Below, in pieces: positions 9,099-18,304 of a stretch of 64,000 nt of DNA. The DNA lies in assembly GCF_023272795.1 (NCBI RefSeq), contig NZ_CP096829.1, forward strand, positions 3,596,001 to 3,660,000, read 5' to 3'. Under the pieces are notes generated by a model. It saw nothing but the letters and a program-made list of their open reading frames with translations. It had not been told where the DNA came from and did not search any database. The DNA comes from Flavobacterium humidisoli. Its GTDB lineage: Bacteria; Bacteroidota; Bacteroidia; Flavobacteriales; Flavobacteriaceae. Made by a program: the position numbers and the translations under genes. Position 1 is the stretch's first letter; each line of letters opens with the position of its first letter.

Positions 9099-12000
9099 AT
9101 GTTAGATAAAATCATTCAATTTAGTATACGAAACAAATTCGTAATACTATTATTTACTCTTGCACTCATTGCCTGGGGAAGCTATTCGCTTAAAAATTTA
9201 CCACTAGATGCCCTACCAGATGTAACCAACAATCAGGTTCAGATTATTACTACTGCACCAACATTGGCGAGTCAGGAAGTAGAGCAATTAATTACCTATC
9301 CTTTAGAAAGAGCTGTAAAGACAGTTCCCAATATTATAGAACTCCGCAGTATTTCCCGTTTCGGATTATCGGTTGTAACCGTTGTTTTTGAAGATGATGT
9401 GGATATTTATTGGGCTCGGGAGCAGATTTTCCAACGCTTAAAACAAGCTGAAGAAAATATTCCTGATTATGTAAATTCTCCTGAGTTAGCGCCAATTTCT
9501 ACAGGTTTAGGAGAAATTTATCAATATGATGTTTATGCCAAAAAAGGTTATGAAAACAAATACAGCGCTATTGAACTGAGAACAATTCAGGATTGGATTA
9601 TTATTCCTCAATTGCAAGGAATTAAAGGTGTTGCTGAAGTTAGCACTTGGGGAGGTAAACTCAAACAATTTGAAATTGCTGTAAATCCCAATATGCTGAA
9701 CAGTCTTGGAGTAACAATCACCGAAATTTTTGATGCTTTAGAAAAAAACAATCAAAATACTGGAGGAGCTTACATTGAAAAAGACCAATACACGTATTTT
9801 ATTCGTGGTGTCGGAATGGCAAAAGGTATAAAAGACCTTGAAAATGTAGTAGTTAAAAACAGAAATGGTTCACCAGTTTTGGTTCGCAACGTAGCGCAGG
9901 TTCGCGAGGGCATCGCTTTACGTTATGGAGCTTCAACCAAAGATGGAAAAGGAGAAATTGTTTCTGGTATGGTTCTGATGTTGAAAGGCGAAAACTCCAG
10001 CGCTGTTGTAAATCGTGTTCACGAAAAAATGGCTCAGATTAACAAAAGTCTTCCCGAAGGAGTTGTAGCAGAAGCTTTTATTGACAGAGGAAAGTTGGTT
10101 GATAATTCTATTAGAACGGTGGCCAAAAATTTATTGGAAGGTGCTTTAATCGTGATTTTTGTCCTGATTTTATTCTTAGGAAATCTTCGTGCCGGATTGA
10201 TTGTTGCCTCTGTGATTCCGCTGGCGATGCTGTTTGCCGTTATTTTAATGAATGCCTTTGGCGTAAGCGGAAACTTAATGAGTCTCGGAGCCATAGATTT
10301 CGGGATTATAGTCGACGGCGCCGTAATTATTGTCGAAGCCACGATGCATCACCTGCAGAAATTCAAAAACAAAAAAGAATTAACGCAGGAAGAAATGGAC
10401 GAAGAAGTCTATAATTCGGCCTCAAAAATTAGAAATAGTGCTGCTTTTGGTGAAATCATTATTCTGATCGTGTATCTGCCAATCTTGGCCTTGATTGGAA
10501 CTGAGGGAAAAATGTTCAAACCAATGGCTATGACAGTGGGATTTGCCATTATTGGAGCATTTATTCTTTCACTGACGTATATTCCGATGATGAGTGCTTT
10601 GTTTCTTTCGAAAAAAACTGAACACAAAGAAAATTTTAGCGACCGCATGATTGCTTGGCTGGAGAGCCATTATACACCTTTATTGAAAAAAGCTTTACAG
10701 TTTAAAAAAGTCGTGCTGTCTGTTGCTGTCGGACTCTTTGCTTTTGCCTTTATTGTTTTCCAAAATATGGGAGGCGAATTTATTCCTACTATAGAAGAAG
10801 GCGATTTGGCAATCAATGCTACGATTATGACAGGAAGTTCGCTGACGCAGATGGTAGAAACTACAACCAAATACGAACAGATTCTAAAAGCTAAATTCCC
10901 AGAAATTAAAACCATTGTAACCAAAATTGGAAGTGGTGAAATTCCAACCGATCCGATGCCGATTGAAAGCGGGGATTTGATTATTGTTTTAAAAGACAAA
11001 AAAGAATGGAAAGGCAAATATCGTAATTGGGAAGAACTCGCAAATGCCATGAAAAAGGAAATGGAAATTATTCCTGGAGCGAATATCGAAATTTCGCAGC
11101 CGATTCAGATGCGTTTTAACGAGCTAATGACGGGAAGCCGTTCTGATATTGCGATCAAGATTTTTGGTGATGATTTAGAAATCCTAGATGCGAAAGCAAC
11201 AGAATTGATTTCGAAGATAAAAGGAATCGAAGGAATCGGCGATTTAAAAGCTGATAAAGTAACCGGATTACCACAGATTACAATCAAATACGATTACGAT
11301 AAAATCGCCTTGTACGGACTAAATATTTCAGATATCAATCAAATCATTCGTTCCTCATTTGCAGGAGAAGTAGCAGGAAAGATTTATGATGAAAGCAAAA
11401 GGTTTGATGTGGTAGTAAGAATGGACGAGAATAATCGCGCCGATATTACCGATGTGAGCAATTTGTTTATTCCGCTTCCAAGTGGTCAGCAGGTTCCCCT
11501 TTCTCAGGTTGCTTCTGTTGAATATGAACAAGGTCCAGTACAGGTTATCCGCGAAGACGGAAAACGAAGAATTACGGTAGGACTAAACGTTCGCGGAAGA
11601 GATATTAAAAGTGTGGTGGAAGAAATTCAGGCAAAACTGGATAAAAGTTTTAAACTTCCCGCAGGTTATTATGTGACGTATGGCGGACAATTTGAAAATC
11701 TGATCGAAGCTTCAAAAAGACTTTCTGTAGCCTTACCAATTGCTTTAGGACTGATTTTAGTCTTGCTGTATTTTACTTTTAAAAGTGCCAAACAAGCATT
11801 GTTGATTTTTAGTGCGATTCCGTTATCAGCAATTGGAGGTGTTTTCGCGCTTTCGCTGAGAGGAATGCCTTTTAGTATTTCTGCTGGAATTGGTTTTATC
11901 GCCTTATTCGGAATTGCAGTTTTAAACGGAATTGTATTGATTTCTTATTTTAATCAATTAAAATCAGATGGAATTTTAGATCCATTTCAAAGAGTTTTAA

Positions 12001-12221
12001 TCGGAACCAAAACACGTTTGCGTCCCGTTTTAATGACCGCAGCCGTAGCTTCATTAGGATTTCTGCCAATGGCTTTGTCTACAAGTGGAGGGGCAGAAGT
12101 GCAGAAACCTCTAGCAACTGTAGTAATTGGGGGATTAATCTCGGCTACTTTATTGACCTTAATCGTTTTGCCGATTTTGTATTTAATGCTCGAACGTGGG
12201 TTTAACCGCAAAGAACGCTAA
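9099..12221 (+). CDS. czcA: Heavy-metal efflux RND transporter, CzcA family
   Basis: The 1040-residue inner-membrane pump has the two-fold RND architecture: TM1 near residue 15, the first large periplasmic loop to about 335, TM2-6, then TM7 near 535, the second loop and TM8-12. The fourth membrane helix contains DFGIIVDGAVIIVE with Asp400, Asp406 and Glu413. These match the Asp402/Asp408/Glu415 triad needed for proton-driven transport in Cupriavidus CzcA and separate this subgroup from the Cu/Ag pump CusA. Divalent cations (Zn, Co, Cd or Ni) are therefore the likely substrates. The motif EIPTDPMPIESGD also fits the family. The last residues (GFNRKER) are encoded by a dispersed repeat that continues into the next gene. 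Confidence 0.93.
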   Translation: MLDKIIQFSIRNKFVILLFTLALIAWGSYSLKNLPLDALPDVTNNQVQIITTAPTLASQEVEQLITYPLERAVKTVPNIIELRSISRFGLSVVTVVFEDDVDIYWAREQIFQRLKQAEENIPDYVNSPELAPISTGLGEIYQYDVYAKKGYENKYSAIELRTIQDWIIIPQLQGIKGVAEVSTWGGKLKQFEIAVNPNMLNSLGVTITEIFDALEKNNQNTGGAYIEKDQYTYFIRGVGMAKGIKDLENVVVKNRNGSPVLVRNVAQVREGIALRYGASTKDGKGEIVSGMVLMLKGENSSAVVNRVHEKMAQINKSLPEGVVAEAFIDRGKLVDNSIRTVAKNLLEGALIVIFVLILFLGNLRAGLIVASVIPLAMLFAVILMNAFGVSGNLMSLGAIDFGIIVDGAVIIVEATMHHLQKFKNKKELTQEEMDEEVYNSASKIRNSAAFGEIIILIVYLPILALIGTEGKMFKPMAMTVGFAIIGAFILSLTYIPMMSALFLSKKTEHKENFSDRMIAWLESHYTPLLKKALQFKKVVLSVAVGLFAFAFIVFQNMGGEFIPTIEEGDLAINATIMTGSSLTQMVETTTKYEQILKAKFPEIKTIVTKIGSGEIPTDPMPIESGDLIIVLKDKKEWKGKYRNWEELANAMKKEMEIIPGANIEISQPIQMRFNELMTGSRSDIAIKIFGDDLEILDAKATELISKIKGIEGIGDLKADKVTGLPQITIKYDYDKIALYGLNISDINQIIRSSFAGEVAGKIYDESKRFDVVVRMDENNRADITDVSNLFIPLPSGQQVPLSQVASVEYEQGPVQVIREDGKRRITVGLNVRGRDIKSVVEEIQAKLDKSFKLPAGYYVTYGGQFENLIEASKRLSVALPIALGLILVLLYFTFKSAKQALLIFSAIPLSAIGGVFALSLRGMPFSISAGIGFIALFGIAVLNGIVLISYFNQLKSDGILDPFQRVLIGTKTRLRPVLMTAAVASLGFLPMALSTSGGAEVQKPLATVVIGGLISATLLTLIVLPILYLMLERGFNRKER

Positions 12222-12332
12222 GGTTTACGCAAAGCACACAAAGAAATATTTGAAAAATGAAAAAATTACGATTCAATTCAAGAATAAAAAACTCCGCGAA
12301 CTCCGCGCATCCCTTGCGATCTTTGCGGTTAA
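12201..12332. repeat. REP-like inverted repeat spanning the czcA end and the start of the TolC-like gene
   Basis: A perfect 13-base arm TTAACCGCAAAGA (12202-12214) is matched by TCTTTGCGGTTAA (12320-12332). The arms are followed or preceded by degenerate copies of the same theme (GCAAAG / CTCCGCGAA units). The element covers the last codons of czcA, the whole intergenic gap and about the first 25 codons of the outer-membrane factor gene. The same 13-mer occurs again at 13518-13530, in the same operon. Confidence 0.8.
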
Positions 12333-13504
12333 TTGCATTTCTATTGGTAAGTACAGTAACATTTGCCCAGCAATCCATCAGTCTGGAAAAAGCAATAGAA
12401 CTAGCCAAATCAAATAACATCGACTTAAAAATCGCTGACAAAGAAATCGAAAAACAAACCGTTCTTAAGAAAGCGGCTTTTCAACCTGATCCTTTGCAGG
12501 TACAATATCAGGGAGGTCAGTTTAATAGTGCAGATTACGATCATAATGTTTCGGTGCAGCAGTTTTTTCCGTTAGGAAATATTACAAAAGCCAACAGACA
12601 ATTGCAGGAAGAATTGGCAAAATTGGCTGAAAAACGAAAAGCTTTATCTTCTTATGAAATCGAAAAAGCAGTAACTCTATCGTATTATCAATATCTGTAT
12701 GGTGTTTCAATCCAGAAACTTAATTCGGAATTGAATGATATTTATACCAAATTCTTGAAGAACGCCGAACTGCGTTTTAAAACGGGAGAAAGCGGGAATA
12801 TTGAGGTAATTAGTGCTAAAGCTAAAGTAAAGGAAATTGAAACCCAGAAAGCACAGTTAGAATACGATTTGGCAATTTATCAGAAGCAGCTGCAGTTTTT
12901 TATTCAGACCAATGAAAACATTATTCCCGATTCTAATACCGCTTTGCAGTACACGTATATAGAAAATCAGGAAAACTCGAAAGCAGAAACCCTGATGACC
13001 GATTTTTATCAGCAGCAGATTTCAGTTTGCCAAAAAGAAGCGGGAACTTTTAAAGCACTGCGAACACCAAAAGTCGGATTAGGATATTTTGCGCAAACCA
13101 TCAACACCGAATCGCTGTTTCAAGGTTTTACAGCCGGATTACAGATTCCGTTATTTGGAGGTGTGAATACGACAAAAGCAAAAGCGGCAGAAATTAGTAT
13201 ATCGCAATCGCAAATGGCTTTAGATAAAAACAAAATGATATTGAATTTGCAAAAAGAAGAATTGCAAAACAATTTCAAAAAACAGCAGAAAAACTTAGCT
13301 TATTTCCAAAATGAAGGCTTGCACTATGCCGATCAGATTATAGAAACGGCTCAGAAAAGTTATGCCAATGGCGATATGAGTTACTGGTCGTATATCAGCT
13401 TTTTAAATCAGGCCATCGATATTAAAAAGCAGTTTGCAGAAGCCACGCACAGCTATAATCAGAGCGCAATCGAACTTCAATTTCCAACTATCAAAAACAA
13501 TTAA
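12257..13504 (+). CDS. czcC: TolC-like outer-membrane factor of the metal efflux pump (CzcC-type)
   Basis: The 415-residue protein has a signal peptide ending at TVTFAQ, the N-terminal helix SISLEKAIELAKSNN typical of the outer-membrane efflux family, and long alpha-helical repeats (about 90-200 and 300-400) that form the periplasmic tunnel. The segment GFTAGLQIPLFGG is a barrel strand. It would dock with the CzcA/adaptor complex to export metal to the exterior. The signal peptide is preceded by an odd, Ser/Arg-rich extension (residues about 8-25) translated from the repeat element at 12201-12332, and no alternative ATG lies between. The adaptor gene follows after one base. Confidence 0.88.
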   Translation: MKKLRFNSRIKNSANSAHPLRSLRLIAFLLVSTVTFAQQSISLEKAIELAKSNNIDLKIADKEIEKQTVLKKAAFQPDPLQVQYQGGQFNSADYDHNVSVQQFFPLGNITKANRQLQEELAKLAEKRKALSSYEIEKAVTLSYYQYLYGVSIQKLNSELNDIYTKFLKNAELRFKTGESGNIEVISAKAKVKEIETQKAQLEYDLAIYQKQLQFFIQTNENIIPDSNTALQYTYIENQENSKAETLMTDFYQQQISVCQKEAGTFKALRTPKVGLGYFAQTINTESLFQGFTAGLQIPLFGGVNTTKAKAAEISISQSQMALDKNKMILNLQKEELQNNFKKQQKNLAYFQNEGLHYADQIIETAQKSYANGDMSYWSYISFLNQAIDIKKQFAEATHSYNQSAIELQFPTIKNN

Positions 13505-13505
13505 A

Positions 13506-14753
13506 ATGAAAATAAATTTAACCGCAAAGATCACAGAGATTTTATCGCAGAGTCTGCAAAGAAAGTTAGCCTATAGCTTACTGCTTATAGCTTACTGCGG
13601 AGTTTTAAATTCTTGCAACGAAAAAAAGGCAGAGGAAATACAGGAAGAAGAAAAAGAAACTACAGAAGTGGCTTTGACGGCTTCTCAGTACAAAACAGTC
13701 GGAATTGAAACGGGTTTTGTAGAAGACAGAAACCTTAACAAAGTCATCAAAGCGAATGGCTATACAACCGTACCCCCGCAAAACTCAGCTGAGGTTTCAA
13801 CTTTAATTGGCGGAACGGTAAAAGATATTTTTGTGTTGGAAGGAACCTATGTCAACAAAGGGAAAGTATTGGCAACGATTCAGAATCTGGAAGTTATAGA
13901 AATGCAGGAAGATTACCAGTCAGCGGTTGCGAATGTAGAATTCCTGCAGTTAGAGTATAACCGCCAGAAAACATTGAGTGAGGAAAATGTGAATCCGAGA
14001 AAAACTTTTCAAGAAGTAAAAGCCAAATTAGCAGCCGAAAGAGCCCGAGCGCAAGCCGCAAAAAACAAGTTGGACGCTTTGCATGTTAATACTAAAGGAG
14101 TGACATCGGTTGTGCCAATTGTTTCGCCGATAAATGGTTTTGTTGGGAAAATCAATATTGCCAAAGGCGCTTTTGCCAACACAGGAGTTTCGCTTTTTGA
14201 AGTGGTTGACAACAGCCAGATGCATTTGGATTTGAATGTGTATGAAAAAGATTTGGGCTCGATTTCTGTTGGTCAGGTAATTGATTTTGTATTGACGAAT
14301 CAGTCCAATAAATCCATTAAAGGAAAGATTTTCGGAATCAATAAGTCTTTTTCTAACGAAAGTAAAACGGTTGCCGTACACGCCAAAATCGACCCTGCCG
14401 ATGCCAAAGGCCTGATTCCAGGAATGTATGTTTCGGCAAATATTAATATTACGAATGCAACTGTTCCAGCATTGCCAAAAGATGCTGTCGTTCGTAATGC
14501 CGATAAATATTTTGTTTTTGTTCGGGAAGAAAAACAGGCAGAAGAAAAACACGAACATAAAGAAGGTGAAAAAGAGGAAGCACACGAAGAAGAAATTCAT
14601 TTTAAAGCCGTAGAAGTAATTCCGGGAACAACCGATTTAGGTTTTACAGAAGTAAAATTCGTTGATAAGATTGACTCTCAAGCAAATATTGTTACAAAAG
14701 GTGCTTTTTATCTGCTTTCGGCAATGAAAGGCGGCGGGGAGCATGAGCATTGA
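13506..14753 (+). CDS. czcB: RND efflux periplasmic adaptor lipoprotein (CzcB-type)
   Basis: The 415-residue membrane-fusion protein has a lipobox-like signal (LLIAYCGVLNSC), a barrel-sandwich/lipoyl half (TLIGGTVKDIFVLEGTYVNKG), a helical hairpin (about 140-195), a second lipoyl half (VSPINGFVGKINIAKGAFA) and beta-barrel domains. A His/Glu-rich insert (about 340-370, KHEHKEGEKEE region) and a GGGEHEH tail probably bind or scavenge metal, as in CzcB-like adaptors. I chose ATG 13506, which gives the lipoprotein signal; an in-frame upstream extension would overlap the outer-membrane factor gene. The first 35 codons are built from two dispersed repeats (13518-13560 and 13570-13601), an unusual origin for a signal peptide. 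Confidence 0.9.
   Translation: MKINLTAKITEILSQSLQRKLAYSLLLIAYCGVLNSCNEKKAEEIQEEEKETTEVALTASQYKTVGIETGFVEDRNLNKVIKANGYTTVPPQNSAEVSTLIGGTVKDIFVLEGTYVNKGKVLATIQNLEVIEMQEDYQSAVANVEFLQLEYNRQKTLSEENVNPRKTFQEVKAKLAAERARAQAAKNKLDALHVNTKGVTSVVPIVSPINGFVGKINIAKGAFANTGVSLFEVVDNSQMHLDLNVYEKDLGSISVGQVIDFVLTNQSNKSIKGKIFGINKSFSNESKTVAVHAKIDPADAKGLIPGMYVSANINITNATVPALPKDAVVRNADKYFVFVREEKQAEEKHEHKEGEKEEAHEEEIHFKAVEVIPGTTDLGFTEVKFVDKIDSQANIVTKGAFYLLSAMKGGGEHEH
13518..13601. repeat. Dispersed repeat units inside the adaptor signal-peptide region
   Basis: Positions 13518-13530 repeat the 13-mer TTAACCGCAAAGA seen at 12202-12214, followed by a degenerate run (GCAGAGTCTGCAAAGAAAG). Positions 13570-13601 hold a second motif of TATAGCTTACTGC units that resembles the repeat between the LLM and DUF1634 genes (39180-39232). 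Both are read in frame as the start of the adaptor lipoprotein. Confidence 0.7.
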
Positions 14754-14756
14754 TTC

Positions 14757-14935
14757 TTTGAAGATTCTGAGGTGCTAAGATTCTGAGATGCTAAGTTTTT
14801 TTAATGCTGAGATTTGATAGCAAAGTAGCAGAGTCTCCAATTTTTCTTTTAATAATTAAACTGCCTACAGCTTTAGCTGGAGGTAATTCAAAATAAAAAA
14901 CTTAGTGCCTTAGCGCCTTTGTGGCAACAAACAAA
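14757..14935. repeat. Composite dispersed repeat between the adaptor gene and the P-type ATPase gene
   Basis: The 258-base gap holds degenerate direct units (GATTCTGAGRTGCTAAG at 14765-14795) whose CTAAGTTTTTT is mirrored by AAAAAACTTAGTGCC near 14896-14911. A 20-base imperfect palindrome CCTACAGCTTTAGCTGGAGG lies at 14864-14883. No gene is visible. The palindrome is related to CTCCAGTTTTAACTGGAG at 38000-38017. Confidence 0.6.
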
Positions 14936-15011
14936 ATGCTTAAATTTAGAACATTAATTTATACAAAGGTTGAACTTGCAACCTGAAACAAATAAAACTT
15001 GAAACTTTCTC

Positions 15012-17012
15012 ATGATACATCAAGATAAAGAAATAAAAGGCATAAAAAATAAAGCCAAACCATCTTGCTGCTGTTCGCATGATGAACCTGTACATTCAGA
15101 TAATGACGGACACGATCACGGAGGACATGATCATGATCATAACGTTGATGGAGGTTTGTTCAAATTGTTCTTACCATCAATTATATCCTTTGTTTTATTG
15201 CTCATCGGAATTGGTTTTGATAATTATTTTCCTCAGGATTGGTTTACAGGATATGTGAGAATTGTTTGGTATGCAATTGCTTATCTTCCAGTGGGACTTC
15301 CGGTTCTGAGAGAAGCTTATGAAAGCATTGTAAAAGGAGACATTTTCTCAGAATTTTTTCTGATGTGTATTGCTACAATCGGAGCCTTTGCTATTGGCGA
15401 ATATCCAGAAGGTGTTGCTGTTATGCTATTTTATACGATTGGAGAAACCTTTCAGGGAATGGCGGTTAACAGAGCAAAATCGAGTATTAAAAGTCTGCTA
15501 GACCAGCGTCCAGATGAAGTTCATGTTTTAGAAAATAATGTGGCAGTAAAAGTCAAAGCCAAAGAAGTTCAGATTGGAGCAGTTATTCAGCTTAAAGCAG
15601 GAGAAAAACTAGGATTAGACGGCGAATTATTATCAGATTCGGCTTCGTTTAATACAGCAGCTTTAACAGGAGAAAGCAAACCTGACACGAAAAAGAAAGG
15701 CGAAACCGTTCTGGCAGGAATGATTAACGGAAATACAATTGCAGAGGTAAAAGTAACCACTGCTTATAATGACAGCAAATTGTCTAAAATTCTAGAATTG
15801 GTGCAGAATGCTACAACAAAGAAAGCTCCTGCAGAATTATTCATCAGAAAGTTTGCTAAAGTCTACACGCCTATTGTGGTATATCTGGCAATCGCAATTT
15901 GTCTGCTTCCCATGCTTTTTGTAGACCATTATGTTTTTAACGATTGGCTGTACAGAGCTTTGGTCTTTTTGGTAATTTCTTGTCCTTGCGCTTTGGTAAT
16001 CAGTATTCCGTTAGGGTATTTTGGCGGAATCGGCGCTGCAAGTAAAAACGGAATTCTCTTTAAAGGCAGTAATTTTCTAGATAGTATTTCGACGATTCAG
16101 AATGTTGTTGTTGATAAAACAGGTACAATGACCGAAGGCGTTTTTAAAGTTCAGGAAGTCATTATAAAACCTGAATTTGATAAAAATGAAATTTTAAAAC
16201 TAATAAATGCATTAGAAAGCCGAAGTACACATCCCGTTGCAACGGCCATTCACAATCATGTTGGGCCAATAGATTCTGCTGTAGAATTAAAAAATATCGA
16301 AGAAATTTCAGGTCACGGATTAAAAGCGTCTTACAACGGGAAAGAATTACTCGTAGGTAATTTTAAGCTCTTGGATAAATTTTCTATTTCGTATGATATC
16401 GATCCGTCTTCGATTGTTTATACTACGATTGCAATTGCTTATGGAGGTCAATTTGCAGGTCATCTTACCATTGCAGATGAAATTAAAGCAGATGCTAAAG
16501 AAACCGTTTCTAAACTAAAAGCTTTAGGTGTAAAACTAACTATGTTAAGCGGTGATAAAACCAATGTCGTACAATTTGTCGCTGATAAACTCGGAATTGT
16601 AAAAGCTTTTGGAGATTTGCTTCCAGAAGATAAAGTCAATAAAGTAAACGAAATTAAAGCCAAAAACGAAACTATTGCTTTTGTGGGCGATGGCGTAAAT
16701 GATGCACCCGTAATTGCTTTAAGCACAGTGGGAATTGCAATGGGAGGTTTAGGAAGCGATGCAGCAATCGAAACGGCAGACGTTGTCATTCAGGACGATA
16801 AACCGAGTAAAATTGCAATGGCAATTAACATCGGAAAACAAACCAAAAAGATTGTCTGGCAGAATATCACCTTGGCTTTCGTTGTAAAAGCTTTCGTCTT
16901 GATTCTTGGTGCAGGCGGACTTGCTACCATGTGGGAAGCTGTTTTTGCCGATGTTGGGGTAGCTTTACTGGCAATTTTAAATGCAGTTAGGATTCAGAAG
17001 ATGAAGTTTTAA
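15012..17012 (+). CDS. Heavy-metal P1B-type ATPase (Zn/Cd/Pb class)
   Basis: The 666-residue inner-membrane pump has an N-terminal metal-binding region with CCCSHDEPVH and a His/Asp-rich run (about 15-45) in place of a ferredoxin-like HMA domain. The transmembrane CPC motif is Cys324-Pro-Cys326, the phosphorylated residue is Asp368 (DKTGTMTEG), and HP (STHPVA), GDGVNDAP and TGES motifs are present. Asp647 in the last membrane segment (FADVGVALL) matches the Asp that defines the ZntA-like P1B-2 group, so Zn, Cd or Pb export is the best prediction. It follows the RND operon by 258 bases and may have its own promoter. Together they would clear metal from cytoplasm to exterior. Confidence 0.93.
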   Translation: MIHQDKEIKGIKNKAKPSCCCSHDEPVHSDNDGHDHGGHDHDHNVDGGLFKLFLPSIISFVLLLIGIGFDNYFPQDWFTGYVRIVWYAIAYLPVGLPVLREAYESIVKGDIFSEFFLMCIATIGAFAIGEYPEGVAVMLFYTIGETFQGMAVNRAKSSIKSLLDQRPDEVHVLENNVAVKVKAKEVQIGAVIQLKAGEKLGLDGELLSDSASFNTAALTGESKPDTKKKGETVLAGMINGNTIAEVKVTTAYNDSKLSKILELVQNATTKKAPAELFIRKFAKVYTPIVVYLAIAICLLPMLFVDHYVFNDWLYRALVFLVISCPCALVISIPLGYFGGIGAASKNGILFKGSNFLDSISTIQNVVVDKTGTMTEGVFKVQEVIIKPEFDKNEILKLINALESRSTHPVATAIHNHVGPIDSAVELKNIEEISGHGLKASYNGKELLVGNFKLLDKFSISYDIDPSSIVYTTIAIAYGGQFAGHLTIADEIKADAKETVSKLKALGVKLTMLSGDKTNVVQFVADKLGIVKAFGDLLPEDKVNKVNEIKAKNETIAFVGDGVNDAPVIALSTVGIAMGGLGSDAAIETADVVIQDDKPSKIAMAINIGKQTKKIVWQNITLAFVVKAFVLILGAGGLATMWEAVFADVGVALLAILNAVRIQKMKF

Positions 17013-17028
17013 TTTGTCGCAAAAAATA

Positions 17029-17060
17029 AAAGCCCAATTCAAATAAATGAATTGGGCTTT
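17029..17060. terminator. Bidirectional terminator between the ATPase and tautomerase genes
   Basis: A perfect 13-base stem (AAAGCCCAATTCA / TGAATTGGGCTTT) with a 6-base loop lies between convergent genes. It is flanked by A- and T-rich sequence on the two sides, so it can terminate transcription in both directions. Confidence 0.85.
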
Positions 17061-17073
17061 AGTATTTTTAATT

Positions 17074-17472
17074 TCACTTTTTTAAATGCTTCGGTTCCTG
17101 AATTTCGCCGTTGCCAAAAGACCAATTTTCAAGTCCATTGTTTTCTAATAAAACAATAATCACATTATTAATTGTTATTTCTGTTGAAGCAGCAATTCTA
17201 GATGCAATTTGATGGTACAACTTCTTTTTTTGTTCCAATGTTCTTCCTTGGCCTGCCGTAATTTGGATGTAGACGATATCCTCAGAATGTGAAATTCCCA
17301 GATAACTTTTAGGATATTTTATTTGATGAGGTTCTAATTCTTCAATAACATGAAAATAATCATCCTTCGGAATATGAAATTCTGCAATTAAAGATTCATG
17401 AATGGATTGTGAAATACTATTTTTTGTTTCTAATGAAAGTTTTTTCGGTAGGCTGATTCGAACAAATGGCAT
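17074..17472 (-). CDS. Tautomerase-superfamily protein
   Basis: The 132-residue protein starts MPFVRISLP. After removal of the initiator Met this leaves Pro as the first residue, the catalytic base of the 4-oxalocrotonate tautomerase superfamily. The length and the later motifs (YIQITAGQGRTLEQKKKLY and NNVIIVLLENNGLENWSFGNGE) fit the longer tautomerase-like group rather than the 62-residue enzymes. The substrate is unknown. It lies 44 bases before the start of the VOC-fold gene region on the same strand and is probably co-transcribed with it. Confidence 0.82.
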   Translation of the reverse strand: MPFVRISLPKKLSLETKNSISQSIHESLIAEFHIPKDDYFHVIEELEPHQIKYPKSYLGISHSEDIVYIQITAGQGRTLEQKKKLYHQIASRIAASTEITINNVIIVLLENNGLENWSFGNGEIQEPKHLKK

Positions 17473-17516
17473 TTTTATATTTTAAGTTAATTCTAATTTG
17501 AAGAGATGAAGGTATA

Positions 17517-18167
17517 TTAAAATTTCAGATCAACAATAATTCCGTTATTCTCTATTTTAATTTTTGTTTTATTGCTTTCAGATGGAGTTTGTGTTGGATA
17601 CCAGTTTCGATTTGGTTTTACCATAATCAATAAACCTTCGTCATCTCCAATTGCTGCAAAGAGTTCGCTGTTGGTATTTTTAGAAAAGAATTCCAGTCCG
17701 TGTTTTGCTACTAATTGTTTTCCCAATTCTAGTGGATTTTCATTCACAATCCCGATTTCGCTGATATTTAAAATCGATTTTGAACTAAATGCTTCTGTTT
17801 GTGAATTCTCAAGATCATTTCGCGCAATAAATTCCAGTAAATTTCCATTATTATCGTAGAAATAAACGGCATTTGCATTCCAGTTTTCAAAATTGGTAAT
17901 CACATTTTGATCTTCAATAACAATTAAATCTACTTTGTTTCTGCACCATTGTATGCCTTCGTCTAGTTTGTTTTCAGGAATATTAAAAGCAAAATGATAA
18001 ATCGATTTAAACACTGCATTTTCAACAAATTCTAAAAATGAATTTCCAGCTTTAATAGTAATTGAATTTGTCTTTTTTTCTATGATTGGCAGTTCTAAAA
18101 TATCTTGATAGAATAATGCGGTCTGCTGAATATTATTGCTCTGAATTTGGATGTGTTCTAATTTCAT
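17517..18167 (-). CDS. VOC-fold (glyoxalase/dioxygenase superfamily) protein
   Basis: The 216-residue protein starts MKLEHIQIQSNN and carries the typical first module (TALFYQDILELPI, FLEFVENAVFKSIYHFAFNIPENKL) with the strand VYFYDNNGNLLEFIAR, whose Glu is a usual metal ligand in this fold. A second, less conserved module follows (ISEIGIVNENPLELGKQL). I chose ATG 18167 because the N-terminal strand begins there; the frame is open further upstream but gives an implausible Phe/Lys-rich extension. The substrate cannot be predicted. It is followed by the tautomerase-like gene, so a role in small-molecule conversion or detoxification is possible. Confidence 0.8.
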   Translation of the reverse strand: MKLEHIQIQSNNIQQTALFYQDILELPIIEKKTNSITIKAGNSFLEFVENAVFKSIYHFAFNIPENKLDEGIQWCRNKVDLIVIEDQNVITNFENWNANAVYFYDNNGNLLEFIARNDLENSQTEAFSSKSILNISEIGIVNENPLELGKQLVAKHGLEFFSKNTNSELFAAIGDDEGLLIMVKPNRNWYPTQTPSESNKTKIKIENNGIIVDLKF

Positions 18168-18304
18168 GTTGGTATTTTTATTGAAGAAAAAAAGCTTCCT
18201 CTGTTTCAAACAAATTTAAAGAATCGCTAATGTTTTCTGGCTGGAGTGCTATTTTATACTTTGATGAAAGGATAGGGAATTAGTATTGAAACTGCAGCAT
18301 TATA

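Noticed and set aside
12196..12441. Short frames on both strands at the czcA end
   Set aside because: They are produced by the REP-like inverted repeat and overlap the real gene ends.
14028..14600. 190-codon minus-strand frame inside the efflux adaptor gene
   Set aside because: The Phe/Cys-rich composition is typical of a shadow frame, and the sense frame has clear adaptor motifs.
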